Positions 1 through 7,233 of a DNA stretch of 25,411 bases are shown here, one piece after another; position 1 is the stretch's first letter; every line of letters starts with the position of its first letter. Source of the stretch: Ruminococcus sp. UBA3286 (GTDB taxonomy: Bacteria > Bacillota > Clostridia > Oscillospirales > Ruminococcaceae); NCBI GenBank assembly GCA_002362135.1, contig DETO01000050.1, forward strand, positions 1-25,411. Reading direction: 5' to 3'. The position numbers were made by a program, and so were the translations under genes. The notes below the pieces were generated by a model that had not been told where the DNA came from, searched no databases, and worked only from the letters and a program-made list of their open reading frames with translations.

Positions 1-28
1 TAATTTTTAGTTGTGCGGCATTATGTCA

Positions 29-126
29 GGGGACGCTGTCCCACGACACCCCCTGCAAAAGGGTGCTTCACCCTTTTGAAACCCAATTTTCATATTTTTC
101 TATCCCTCAAGGGATAGAAAAATATG
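29..126. repeat. Compound intergenic hairpin element
   Basis: Three perfect stem-loops lie side by side. GGGAC/GTCCC is at 30-34 and 38-42. AAAAGGGTG/CACCCTTTT is at 57-65 and 69-77 with a 3-nt loop. A 16-bp stem at 91-106 and 111-126 has the loop TCAA. CACCC at 47-51 can also pair with GGGTG at 61-65, so alternative folds exist. The tight stacking resembles short non-coding intergenic repeats common in gut clostridial genomes (recollection, not checked). It could also end a gene that lies to the left of the window. Confidence 0.6.
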
Positions 127-216
127 AGGATGACTTCAATAGAGTAACAACTTTGCAGGGAATTCAAGAAAACAAAGTCACCTTATATAATACAGCATAG
201 CAAAAATCGATTTTCC

Positions 217-245
217 TTGACATACTTATTGAAACATGATAAAAT
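217..245 (+). promoter_or_regulatory. Sigma-A-type promoter of the Fur-family gene
   Basis: TTGACA (217-222) and TAAAAT (240-245) are separated by 17 bp. The -35 is perfect and the -10 matches 5 of 6. The transcript would start near 252 and include the hairpin at 266-285. Confidence 0.75.
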
Positions 246-265
246 AATTACAGAACTCAAAAAAT

Positions 266-285
266 CCGCACGGTATCCCGTGCGG
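266..285 (+). promoter_or_regulatory. Perfect inverted repeat in the 5' leader of the Fur-family gene
   Basis: CCGCACGG (266-273) and CCGTGCGG (278-285) flank the loop TATC. It is very GC-rich in an AT-rich leader and ends 9 nt before the ribosome binding site. It could be a transcript-stabilising or translation-modulating hairpin, or a DNA operator. The sequence does not decide between these. Confidence 0.5.
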
Positions 286-305
286 TCTGAAACTGTGAGG
301 CGTTT

Positions 306-737
306 ATGAAAAAAGATCTTGGTTATAAAACATCACAAAAAGAAATGCTTCTGGATTTTCTTGTGAAAAATAAAGAAAAACACACGAACGTTCAGGAAAT
401 AAGCGCATATCTGCGTTCCGAAGGCACTCCCGTCGGAACTGCTACCATTTACCGTCAGCTCGACCGCCTCGTTGAATCGGGAAGCGTGCGGAAATTTGTG
501 ATAGACGGCAAAACAGGCGCGTGCTATCAATACATCGAAAACGAAAAGGAATGCCGCGAGCATTTTCATCTGAAATGCCTCAGCTGCGGTAAACTTATTC
601 ATCTCAGCTGCGGTCAGCTTATCGGTATAAACCGCCATATCGCCGAACATCACGGCTTTATCGTCGATCCGCTCCAGACTGTTTTTTACGGCAAATGCGC
701 GGAATGTTCAGCCGCAGAATCCGAAACCGAGGAATAG
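306..737 (+). CDS. Fur-family metal-responsive transcriptional regulator
   Basis: This 143-residue protein has the normal Fur-family length. The N-terminal winged helix includes the recognition segment GTATIYRQLDRLVESGSVRKF (about 44-64). The C-terminal half has HFHLKCLSCGK (H86, H88, C91, C94) and a second CxxC (C131, C134), which together form the structural Cys4 zinc site of Fur, Zur and PerR. The sequence alone does not assign the sensed metal. The gene stands alone with its own strong promoter (217-245) and ribosome binding site GTGAGG (295-300). A 9-bp inverted repeat spans its stop codon and probably ends transcription. Fur-family identity is secure. Assignment to Zur, PerR or Fur is not attempted. 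Confidence 0.9.
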   Translation: MKKDLGYKTSQKEMLLDFLVKNKEKHTNVQEISAYLRSEGTPVGTATIYRQLDRLVESGSVRKFVIDGKTGACYQYIENEKECREHFHLKCLSCGKLIHLSCGQLIGINRHIAEHHGFIVDPLQTVFYGKCAECSAAESETEE

Positions 738-820
738 ATCTTCACATCGTCGGTTTCGTTTTCACAATGCGGGATTCCGCCGCTTTTAGGCACATATATC
801 TTCATATCTTCATCATTCAT
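686..820 (-). CDS. Possible 44-residue small protein, convergent with the Fur-family gene
   Basis: The minus strand has an ATG at 820-818 preceded by GAGG (829-832) at 8-nt spacing. The frame stays open for 44 residues, beginning MNDEDMKIYVPKSGG, and overlaps the last 52 bases of the Fur-family gene. Two similar acidic pieces, DEDMKIY and TDDVKIY, occur in it. No family is recognised. The good ribosome binding site supports it. Against it, the C-terminal half lies over the terminator-like inverted repeat of the Fur-family gene, and no clear minus-strand promoter is visible. Confidence 0.3.
   Translation of the reverse strand: MNDEDMKIYVPKSGGIPHCENETDDVKIYSSVSDSAAEHSAHLP
722..763 (+). terminator. 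Probable intrinsic terminator of the Fur-family gene
   Basis: CGAAACCGA (722-730) pairs exactly with TCGGTTTCG (750-758) across a 19-nt loop and is followed by TTTTC. The left arm lies within the last codons of the gene. The long loop and short T run make it a moderate candidate. Confidence 0.5.
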
Positions 821-910
821 ATTTGTCACCTCGAATAAATTATTCCCCAAATTCTGATATTTATACTTATACATATCAAATATGTATTTTCTGACATTTT
901 TAACTTTTGC

Positions 911-939
911 TTGACACTTATGCGGCATAATGTTATAAT
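911..939 (+). promoter_or_regulatory. Consensus promoter of the nucleotide-sugar dehydratase gene
   Basis: TTGACA (911-916) and TATAAT (934-939) are both perfect and are separated by 17 bp. The gene starts at 985, so the leader is about 40 nt. Confidence 0.85.
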
Positions 940-984
940 TAAATCAATGAATCCGCTCAGTATTCAGTTTATATGGAGGTATAT

Positions 985-2949
985 ATGAAACAGTTTTTTT
1001 CAAAATATGCGGCAAAATTTTTGATCAGAAAAATAACGCTGATCCTCGCCGACGCATTTATCGTCATCAGCGCCGCTCTTATAACGGATTTTATTCTGTC
1101 ATTTTGGAATAATTCAATTTCAAATTCTAAAATGATAATCCCTATCGTTATAAGCACAATATGCTGCTTCGCGTTTTTGTTTATTTTCGGCGCATACAGC
1201 AAAATGTGGAGATATTCCAAACCCAAGGATTACATTTCATGCATAGCAGGCTCGATAATGGGTATCTTTTCAACTTGGCTGTTCAGCTATATATGCACGG
1301 GCGATACGGTAAAACTCCCCTATTTTGCGTTACATATGCTGCTGACTACCATAGGAGTATCGCTGTTCCGTTTACTGTTTCGATCGGCGTTCATCGATAT
1401 TTCCGATAAAAGGGAAATTTCCGAAAACAATATGCGAACTATGATCATAGGCGGAGGTCAGGCTTGCAAGATGCTTCTCAAAGAGATACGCAGCTCCCGG
1501 AATTCTGCCTGCTGCGACGGAAAAACCGCTTCAAGCTACGATCCCATATGCATAATCGACGACGACAGGAATAAAATCGGCAGTTCTATCGAAGATGTTG
1601 AAATAGTAGGCTCAACTTATGATATCCCGAAATTTATTAAAGAAAAAGATATCGAACTTATAATTTTCGCTATCCCCTCCTGCCTTGAGGACGAGCGAAA
1701 GCGAATTCTGAACATCTGCTCCGCAACAGGCAAACCCGTCAAAAAGCTGCCGTTTATCGGCAATCTTATCTTCGACGAGAATAAACCGACTTTGCTTAAT
1801 CAGGTGCATGACATCAACGTTGAAGATCTGCTCGGCCGCGATCCCATAAAATTCGACAGCCGCGAAATCAGCAATTTCATTGGCGGAAAAGTTTGCATGG
1901 TCACGGGCGGCGGCGGTTCTATAGGTTCGGAACTTGTTCGCCAGATTGCGAAATATTCCCCCAAAAAGATAATCATCGTCGATATATATGAAAATAACGC
2001 TTATGATATCCAGCAGGAATTGACTATGGAATACGGCGACAGTCTCGATCTTGTGACGCTTATCGCCTCCGTGCGCGATTATTACAGAATGAACCAGATA
2101 TTCGCCAAGCATAAGCCGCAGGTGGTATTCCATGCCGCCGCCCACAAGCACGTTCCGCTTATGGAAGCTTCCCCGATGGAAGCGATAAAAAACAATATCA
2201 TCGGCACGTTTAATACCGCAACTCTCGCGCAGTTTCATAATATCGAAAAATTCGTCATGATCTCTACCGATAAGGCGGTAAATCCGACTAATGTAATGGG
2301 CGCGTCCAAACGCTGCTGCGAAATGATAGTTCAGTATCTTGCCCAGCAAAAAGGCAGCTGTACTGAATTTGTAACCACAAGATTCGGCAACGTTCTCGGC
2401 TCAAACGGCTCGGTGATCCCGCTTTTCAAGCGGCAGATAGAGCAGGGTAAACCCGTTACGGTCACTCACCGCGATATTATCCGCTATTTTATGACGATTC
2501 CCGAAGCGGTCAGCCTCGTTATGGAAGCAGCCGCAATAGCTGAGGGCGGCGAAATTTTCGTGCTTGATATGGGAAAACCCGTGCGTATAATCACCCTTGC
2601 CGAAAATCTTATCCGTATGTACGGAAAAGTTCCCTATGTCGATGTTCCTATCGAATTTACAGGGCTTCGTCCCGGCGAAAAGATAAAGGAAGAGCTGCTT
2701 ATGGACGAAGAAGGACTGCAAAAGACGTCGAACAAGCTTATTTTCATCGGTAAGCAGATAGAAATAGACGAATCGACATTTGCCAAAAGACTGCGCGCTC
2801 TTCGCGACGCCGCTGAGAAAAATGACGAGCAGCTTGCAATAAATGAGCTGCACAAGATGGTTCCCACTTTTATTACGCCCGAAGAATTCAACAACAAGCT
2901 TATCAATAATAAAAATCGTCGGGAAGATTCTTCCGATATTTCCGCATAA
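985..2949 (+). CDS. Membrane-bound UDP-sugar 4,6-dehydratase (PglF/CapD/FlaA1 type)
   Basis: The protein has 654 residues. The N-terminus holds four hydrophobic segments (about 10-130), followed by a first Rossmann-like domain with MIIGGGQACK. The catalytic SDR domain starts with VTGGGGSIGSE (TG at residue 307). The active-site stretch STDKAVNPTNVMGASKR contains the M-x3-K signature of FlaA1-like dehydratases (M438, K442), which replaces the usual Tyr-x3-Lys. These enzymes act on UDP-GlcNAc-type sugars at the inner membrane face, feeding glycan or capsule synthesis. The ATG at 985 is preferred because GGAGG (975-979) lies just ahead of it; an in-frame ATG at 973 overlaps that site. The gene is monocistronic with its own promoter and terminator and no glycosyltransferase neighbours. 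The exact sugar product is unknown. Confidence 0.9.
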   Translation: MKQFFSKYAAKFLIRKITLILADAFIVISAALITDFILSFWNNSISNSKMIIPIVISTICCFAFLFIFGAYSKMWRYSKPKDYISCIAGSIMGIFSTWLFSYICTGDTVKLPYFALHMLLTTIGVSLFRLLFRSAFIDISDKREISENNMRTMIIGGGQACKMLLKEIRSSRNSACCDGKTASSYDPICIIDDDRNKIGSSIEDVEIVGSTYDIPKFIKEKDIELIIFAIPSCLEDERKRILNICSATGKPVKKLPFIGNLIFDENKPTLLNQVHDINVEDLLGRDPIKFDSREISNFIGGKVCMVTGGGGSIGSELVRQIAKYSPKKIIIVDIYENNAYDIQQELTMEYGDSLDLVTLIASVRDYYRMNQIFAKHKPQVVFHAAAHKHVPLMEASPMEAIKNNIIGTFNTATLAQFHNIEKFVMISTDKAVNPTNVMGASKRCCEMIVQYLAQQKGSCTEFVTTRFGNVLGSNGSVIPLFKRQIEQGKPVTVTHRDIIRYFMTIPEAVSLVMEAAAIAEGGEIFVLDMGKPVRIITLAENLIRMYGKVPYVDVPIEFTGLRPGEKIKEELLMDEEGLQKTSNKLIFIGKQIEIDESTFAKRLRALRDAAEKNDEQLAINELHKMVPTFITPEEFNNKLINNKNRREDSSDISA

Positions 2950-2988
2950 ATCAAAATAGCTGCCTCACAAAAGCGTGATATTCTTAAA

Positions 2989-3028
2989 AGCCGATGTTTG
3001 CAATATTGCAGACATCGGCTATATTTTT
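2989..3028 (+). terminator. Intrinsic terminator after the dehydratase gene
   Basis: AGCCGATGT (2989-2997) pairs with ACATCGGCT (3012-3020). The stem extends through a U-G wobble and TGCA pairing to about 14 bp with a 4-nt loop, and is followed by ATATTTTT. It sits 40 nt after the stop codon. Confidence 0.8.
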
Positions 3029-3114
3029 AGATGTATAGTATAATAAGATGCCTCTTCACTCTACCGTTGATTGATATCTATAGTTTTGGTCGAAAAAAAT
3101 AGAGAAACTTTAAA

Positions 3115-3143
3115 TTGTACTCTACCTAATAATGTGTTATAAT
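3115..3143 (+). promoter_or_regulatory. Promoter of the XRE-type regulator
   Basis: TTGTAC (3115-3120) and TATAAT (3138-3143) have 17-bp spacing. An 8-bp direct repeat, ACTCTACC, at 3058-3065 and 3119-3126 has its second copy overlapping the -35 end. It could be an operator for autoregulation, although the repeat is short. Confidence 0.7.
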
Positions 3144-3185
3144 ATAGTCACAGTAGAAAAAACATAACAACTCCGGAGAAAAATT

Positions 3186-4079
3186 ATGGATAATAACACT
3201 GCTTTCAGAAAAAATTTAGTAAAGCGAAGAAGAGAGCTTGGTCTTACTCAGGAACAGCTTGCCCAGAAAATGAATGTTTCGCCTCAGGCTGTTTCAAAGT
3301 GGGAAAATACAAGTTATCCCGACGGCGATCTCTTGCCGCTGCTTGCTAAAACGTTAAACATTTCGCTCGATACTCTTTTTGGGATCAACGAAAAACATGA
3401 AAAAGTTGATATTGAACAGATGATAACCGACGAAGTGCATTGCACCCGACCTGAAAAGCGTTCTGAACTTTTGATGAAAATGTCATATGCGGCATTGTGC
3501 GCGTTCAATGATTATACGGAAAATAAGGCAAGATTTCCCGATCATCTCGACAAAGAAACTTTTGCCGAACTGCGTACGGATAACGAAATGGCGATAGCGC
3601 GTATGAATGACGATCTGCAATACTTCTGTTTCTTATCGATACCGGAAAACGGTGTGAACGGGTATGTAGATTCATCGCCAAATATGGTAAGATTGTTCAA
3701 AATGCTGGCTGACGAGGACGCGTTGAACATCATATTCTATCTCGGCAGCGGCATACGCAACAGAATGCATTCGGTTAAAATTATTGCAAAGCGTCTGGAA
3801 ATACCGGTTGAAAAAGTTCAAAGCGTTATCGACCAGCTCGACCGTTTCGGTCTTGTCTGGAGAGTATCGGCAGAAATCACCGACGACCCCATGATCCTTT
3901 ATGGATTTACACACAGTACCCCTCTTACTATTCTGCTGTCTTTAGCCAAATCCCTGACAAATTATATACAGTTTTGCGAACCGTTTATAGACCGTTGGGG
4001 AAAAGGGGCTTATAAGATGCCGGATAAAAGCAATACCGAACCCATTCCTCAGATCTCCCACTGGGACAACGAGGATTAA
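3186..4079 (+). CDS. Two-domain transcriptional regulator: XRE HTH plus ArsR-like winged helix
   Basis: The protein has 297 residues. Residues 9-64 form a classic XRE/Cro-CI helix-turn-helix (LGLTQEQLAQKMNVSPQAVS). Residues about 164-235 look like a winged helix of ArsR type: MVRLFKMLADEDALNIIFYL, then a helix-turn-helix with KRLEIPVEKVQSVIDQLDRFGLV. No conserved Cys or His cluster suggests metal sensing. The linker (about 80-160) is helical and unassigned. GGAG (3175-3178) lies 7 nt before the ATG. It is on the same strand as the GH5 gene, 83 nt upstream of that gene's ATG and with no visible terminator between, so co-transcription is possible. Control of the glycosidase is inference only. 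Confidence 0.8.
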   Translation: MDNNTAFRKNLVKRRRELGLTQEQLAQKMNVSPQAVSKWENTSYPDGDLLPLLAKTLNISLDTLFGINEKHEKVDIEQMITDEVHCTRPEKRSELLMKMSYAALCAFNDYTENKARFPDHLDKETFAELRTDNEMAIARMNDDLQYFCFLSIPENGVNGYVDSSPNMVRLFKMLADEDALNIIFYLGSGIRNRMHSVKIIAKRLEIPVEKVQSVIDQLDRFGLVWRVSAEITDDPMILYGFTHSTPLTILLSLAKSLTNYIQFCEPFIDRWGKGAYKMPDKSNTEPIPQISHWDNED

Positions 4080-4107
4080 ACAGCGAAGATTAAAAAAATA
4101 ACTGAAA

Positions 4108-4162
4108 AGGAGGCTGCTTTCCTGTATTGTGATTTTTGATCACATCAGTATTGCACGATAAT
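4108..4162 (+). promoter_or_regulatory. Unusual leader between a strong Shine-Dalgarno and the GH5 start
   Basis: AGGAGG is at 4108-4113, but the first usable in-frame ATG is at 4163, 49 nt later, with no second ribosome binding site next to it. A hairpin TGTGAT/ATCACA (4128-4133 and 4139-4144) lies between them. A TTG at 4136 is in frame but sits inside the hairpin. The start of the GH5 gene is therefore uncertain, and an insertion or rearrangement may have moved it from its ribosome binding site. Confidence 0.45.
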
Positions 4163-5776
4163 ATGATTAAGAAAAGTATAAAAAACAGAATCGCCGGCTT
4201 TATTGCAGCTGTAGCTATGGCTGTAACTGTCATTCCGTCTTCCGTAGCGATTCCCGAATATGATCAGGCTCAGATGATCTCCTATGCAGAGGAGAATTAT
4301 TCGATACCCGACCTTAAACTCGAAAACAAACAGGTTCCCGACACCGAAAGCTTCCGCTTTGTCAACTCTATGGGTGCAGGCTTCAATCTCGGAAACACTT
4401 TTGACGCTATCAAGAACGCAGGTTATACCACAGTTCGTATTCCTGTATCATGGCATAACCACCTTGACGCTGATTTCAACATCAAGCCCGAATGGCTTGC
4501 CAAAGTAAAGGACATCGTTGATTATGCACTCTCTCAGGATATGTATGTAATCCTTAACATACATCACGACAACGAAAAGGCTTCCGGTTTCACAAATCCG
4601 GATTATGACCCGGAATGGGCAGCAGGAAATAAAGACTGCTATATTTATCCCGATAATGAGCATCTTGATTCTTCTATCAACTATGTTACAAAGATCTGGT
4701 CTCAGCTTGGAAAGCAGTTCAAGGACTGCGACGAACACCTTGTTTTTGAAACCATGAATGAACCGCGTCAGGTCGGCAACATTCACGAATGGTGGTATGC
4801 TGACGATGACTGCTGTCACGAAGCTCTTGAATGCATTACCAAAATCAATCAGGCTGCTGTTGATACTATCAGATCGACAGGCGGAAATAACAGCGACCGT
4901 TTCATTATGGTTCCCGCAACTTCGGCTAAGGCAGAAGCGGCTATGCAGAGCAAATATTTCCAGATGCCAAAGGATTCTGCCGAGGACAGACTTATTCTTT
5001 CCGTTCACGCCTATGAGCCGTTTGATTTCTCAATGAACAAAACAAGCGAAGGCGCTCCGACAGAATTTACAAACTCAATGAAAAAATCATTGGACGATAT
5101 GTTCGATACGCTTTACGTTGCATTCGTTCAGCAGAAGATACCGGTTGTTATCGGCGAATTCGGCGCAACAAACAGAAACAACACTCAGGCAAGAACAGAT
5201 CATGCGGCTTATTACTATGCAGCTGCAAGAGCAAGAGGCATCTCCTGCTGTATGTGGGATAATTCAAACGCCGAAGGTGAAAACGAGGCTTATCGTTTCC
5301 TTGACAGAACGAATAAAAAATTCATCTACGATTCCATTGCGGAAGCTTCCGAAAAATACGGCGCTCCAAGAACCGATTTCTCAGGCGGCGGCGTTGACGG
5401 CGTTGTAAGCAATACCAACTGCACCATGTATCCTGACGGTAAGGTCATGTTCCCGTCTCCTATAGGCGAAAAGGCAGAACTTTACTTCGATATCGATACA
5501 ACGAAATCACTCTGCGGAGGCGGCGCTCTCTGCTTCAACCTGAACGTTGACGGAAAAGGATATTGGATAGGTTATCCTTTCAGAGCAGGCGTTGAATGGG
5601 ACGCAAGCCAGAATAAAGATATGCCCGTTCCTACTGAGATCGATCTCACAGACACATCTATAATGATCAATGCTGACGTTATCGGCAACGGCGACGGCGT
5701 TACCGCTCAGGACGCTCTCGTTATCCAGCAGGTTGACGCAGGCATTTACAAAGCTGCTGAACTTCCCATCAAGTAA
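4163..5776 (+). CDS. Secreted GH5 glycoside hydrolase (endoglucanase-like) with a half dockerin
   Basis: The 537-residue protein has an N-terminal signal peptide (Lys-rich start, hydrophobic AGFIAAVAMAVTVIP). The GH5 domain spans about 65-365: FNLGNTFDA, VRIPVSWHNHL, ILNIHHD, the acid/base Glu in ETMNEP (E200) and the nucleophile in VVIGEFG (E332). Residues 375-500 look like a carbohydrate-binding or beta-sandwich module. The end (503-537), NADVIGNGDGVTAQDALVIQ, is the second half of a ruminococcal dockerin; the first calcium repeat is missing. NLGNTFDA runs straight into IKNAGYTTVRIP (join at 82/83), where GH5 relatives usually have some 20-30 extra residues containing a W-G-N-P-x-T motif. 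The frame is intact and both catalytic acids remain, but folding and cohesin binding are doubtful. A substrate of beta-glucan type is likely. Start choice is uncertain. Confidence 0.85.
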   Translation: MIKKSIKNRIAGFIAAVAMAVTVIPSSVAIPEYDQAQMISYAEENYSIPDLKLENKQVPDTESFRFVNSMGAGFNLGNTFDAIKNAGYTTVRIPVSWHNHLDADFNIKPEWLAKVKDIVDYALSQDMYVILNIHHDNEKASGFTNPDYDPEWAAGNKDCYIYPDNEHLDSSINYVTKIWSQLGKQFKDCDEHLVFETMNEPRQVGNIHEWWYADDDCCHEALECITKINQAAVDTIRSTGGNNSDRFIMVPATSAKAEAAMQSKYFQMPKDSAEDRLILSVHAYEPFDFSMNKTSEGAPTEFTNSMKKSLDDMFDTLYVAFVQQKIPVVIGEFGATNRNNTQARTDHAAYYYAAARARGISCCMWDNSNAEGENEAYRFLDRTNKKFIYDSIAEASEKYGAPRTDFSGGGVDGVVSNTNCTMYPDGKVMFPSPIGEKAELYFDIDTTKSLCGGGALCFNLNVDGKGYWIGYPFRAGVEWDASQNKDMPVPTEIDLTDTSIMINADVIGNGDGVTAQDALVIQQVDAGIYKAAELPIK

Positions 5777-6093
5777 ACGAGTTGATAAGTAAAACGATAT
5801 TTCTGTTATTAAATATTGCCCGATTACGGGCAGTATCAAAAATCAGGGTCTGTTTACATAGAATATTGCACGAACTTCCGAGCATAATTTCGACGCCGGC
5901 AGATTCCTGAAACGATTTAGTTAAACAGCATTTATCTGCACGCAAAACGCTGTTTAATTAAATCAAAACTCAAAACTTATTCTTATATTTGTATCCTTTG
6001 TACAGTTCACGAAAACAGCCGTATTCATTTATTATAATGAATACGGCTGTTTTCCGTTGGTATGATATTATAGGCAACCGCAATTTTTTCAAA
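5777..6093. other. Convergent intergenic region with three hairpins
   Basis: No gene is seen. It contains TGCCCG/CGGGCA (5817-5822 and 5827-5832), a 16-bp stem with one G-U wobble on the plus-strand RNA (5914-5929 and 5949-5964, 19-nt loop), and the strong bidirectional terminator at 6011-6054. The first two have no T run and may be transcript 3'-end structures of the GH5 mRNA. Confidence 0.6.
6011..6054. terminator. Bidirectional intrinsic terminator between convergent units
   Basis: A perfect 19-bp inverted repeat (6011-6029 and 6036-6054) has the 6-nt loop TATTAT. The stem starts GAAAACAGCC and ends GGCTGTTTTC, so each strand has a T run at the foot of the stem. It lies between the stop of the GH5 gene and the stop of the minus-strand membrane protein gene and can serve both. 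Confidence 0.85.
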
Positions 6094-7206
6094 TCATCGC
6101 AGATTTTTATTATAAAATCTTCCTACGGATTCTATAGCGGAAAGTCCGACAAATACCGATATTGTGCATATGATAGACACAGCGTACAGGGCGATAGCCA
6201 AACCCGTACTTCCGTTGTGCTGCGAGATCATTACAAATCCCGGGAAAACCTGCACTATTGCGGAAAGCAGATGTATCAGGGTGGTCAGAGATTTGAAAAA
6301 TCCAACTCCCGTAACAAGCGTAAGCGAACTTACACCCATGGCAATAGCGATGTACATCGACGAATTTTTAATAATATCGGCAAATTTGCTCAATCCGCTT
6401 TCATCATATGTCAAACCGAGCGAGCCGCTATAGAGCAGGTAAAATGCCACGGCTGCAACGATTCCCAGAAGCGCAAGAACGATAACGACCTTGAATCCCT
6501 TTTTAGCGTCCTCGCGGCGGCGTTCCTCCTTCAGTTCAAGCATCATTCGCAGACTTTCTTTCGAATCCTTCTGCTCCGATACCAGCTGAGACGATACCGC
6601 TTTTTTAGCAGCTTCTTTTTTAGCGCGTTCGAGATCTTCATCAACGAATTTCGGCTTATAAACAGGAGTTTCGGGAGCGTCGTCAAGAATGGGCGCGGTC
6701 ACGGGCTGCTTAGGCTGAGGTTCAGCTTTCTTTTCAGGTTCGGGCGGAATATAATTGTCATCGTCCAGAACAGGCGCTTTAACTTCCTCTTTCGGAGCTT
6801 CCGCACCCAGCTGTTTGCGCATAAGCTCCAGAACCTTCTGCTTATTCGCCTCGGGAAGCCTGTTGTAAGTTTCAAGCTGCTCCGCGGAAAACCGCTGAAT
6901 GATCTCCTCGTCCGTCATTATAAGCTTTTCTTCTTTTTCGGCTTCGTAAACCGTCGATTCGTCGTCAAGTACAGGTGCGGAAACTCCTGTAGGCGCGCCT
7001 TTTTTCTCTTTTACGGGCGGAACGTATGCGTCCATATCGTCAAGCACAGGAGCGGAAACTCCCGTCGGGCCGCCCTTTTTCGCACTCGGCGGAACATAAT
7101 CTATATCGTCCAGAACAGGCGCGGAAACTCCCGTTGGGCCGTTGTTTTCAGACGGCTTAGCGGAGTAATCTATATCGTCCAATCCTCCAAAATTATTTTC
7201 GTTCAT
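6094..7206 (-). CDS. Membrane protein with an N-terminal 'PTGVSAPVLDD' repeat region
   Basis: This 370-residue protein is not assigned to any family. Residues 1-236 are hydrophilic and probably cytoplasmic. PTGVSAPVLDD occurs three times (within 23-34, 46-57 and 71-82), and shorter copies APVLDD and APILDD follow near 144-149 and 171-176, often with a downstream 'Y-[VI]-P-P' and a Lys-rich stretch. Residues 185-236 are highly charged and probably helical. Four hydrophobic segments follow (about 238-259, 283-303, 305-327, 334-356). The ATG at 7206 follows GAGGTG closely. It lies 27 nt after the transglutaminase-like gene and is probably co-transcribed with it. The repeated motif looks like a multivalent short binding motif, with the partner unknown. 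Confidence 0.75.
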   Translation of the reverse strand: MNENNFGGLDDIDYSAKPSENNGPTGVSAPVLDDIDYVPPSAKKGGPTGVSAPVLDDMDAYVPPVKEKKGAPTGVSAPVLDDESTVYEAEKEEKLIMTDEEIIQRFSAEQLETYNRLPEANKQKVLELMRKQLGAEAPKEEVKAPVLDDDNYIPPEPEKKAEPQPKQPVTAPILDDAPETPVYKPKFVDEDLERAKKEAAKKAVSSQLVSEQKDSKESLRMMLELKEERRREDAKKGFKVVIVLALLGIVAAVAFYLLYSGSLGLTYDESGLSKFADIIKNSSMYIAIAMGVSSLTLVTGVGFFKSLTTLIHLLSAIVQVFPGFVMISQHNGSTGLAIALYAVSIICTISVFVGLSAIESVGRFYNKNLR

Positions 7207-7233
7207 ATTTTCACCTCTGATTCTTAACACATC

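Larger units (their letters stand above)
1..305. other. Intergenic region upstream of the Fur-family gene
   Basis: No gene is visible here. It holds three consecutive hairpins (29-126), a quiet AT-rich stretch (127-216), a near-consensus promoter (217-245) and an 8-bp hairpin (266-285) just before the ribosome binding site GTGAGG (295-300), which lies 5 nt before the ATG at 306. Confidence 0.7.

Noticed and set aside
1612..2349. A 245-residue minus-strand frame within the dehydratase gene
   Set aside because: Antisense shadow of conserved catalytic motifs.
5989..7227. A 412-residue plus-strand reading frame
   Set aside because: It is antisense to the repeat-containing membrane protein. Its Phe/Arg-rich composition is that of a mirror frame, and it runs through the bidirectional terminator.
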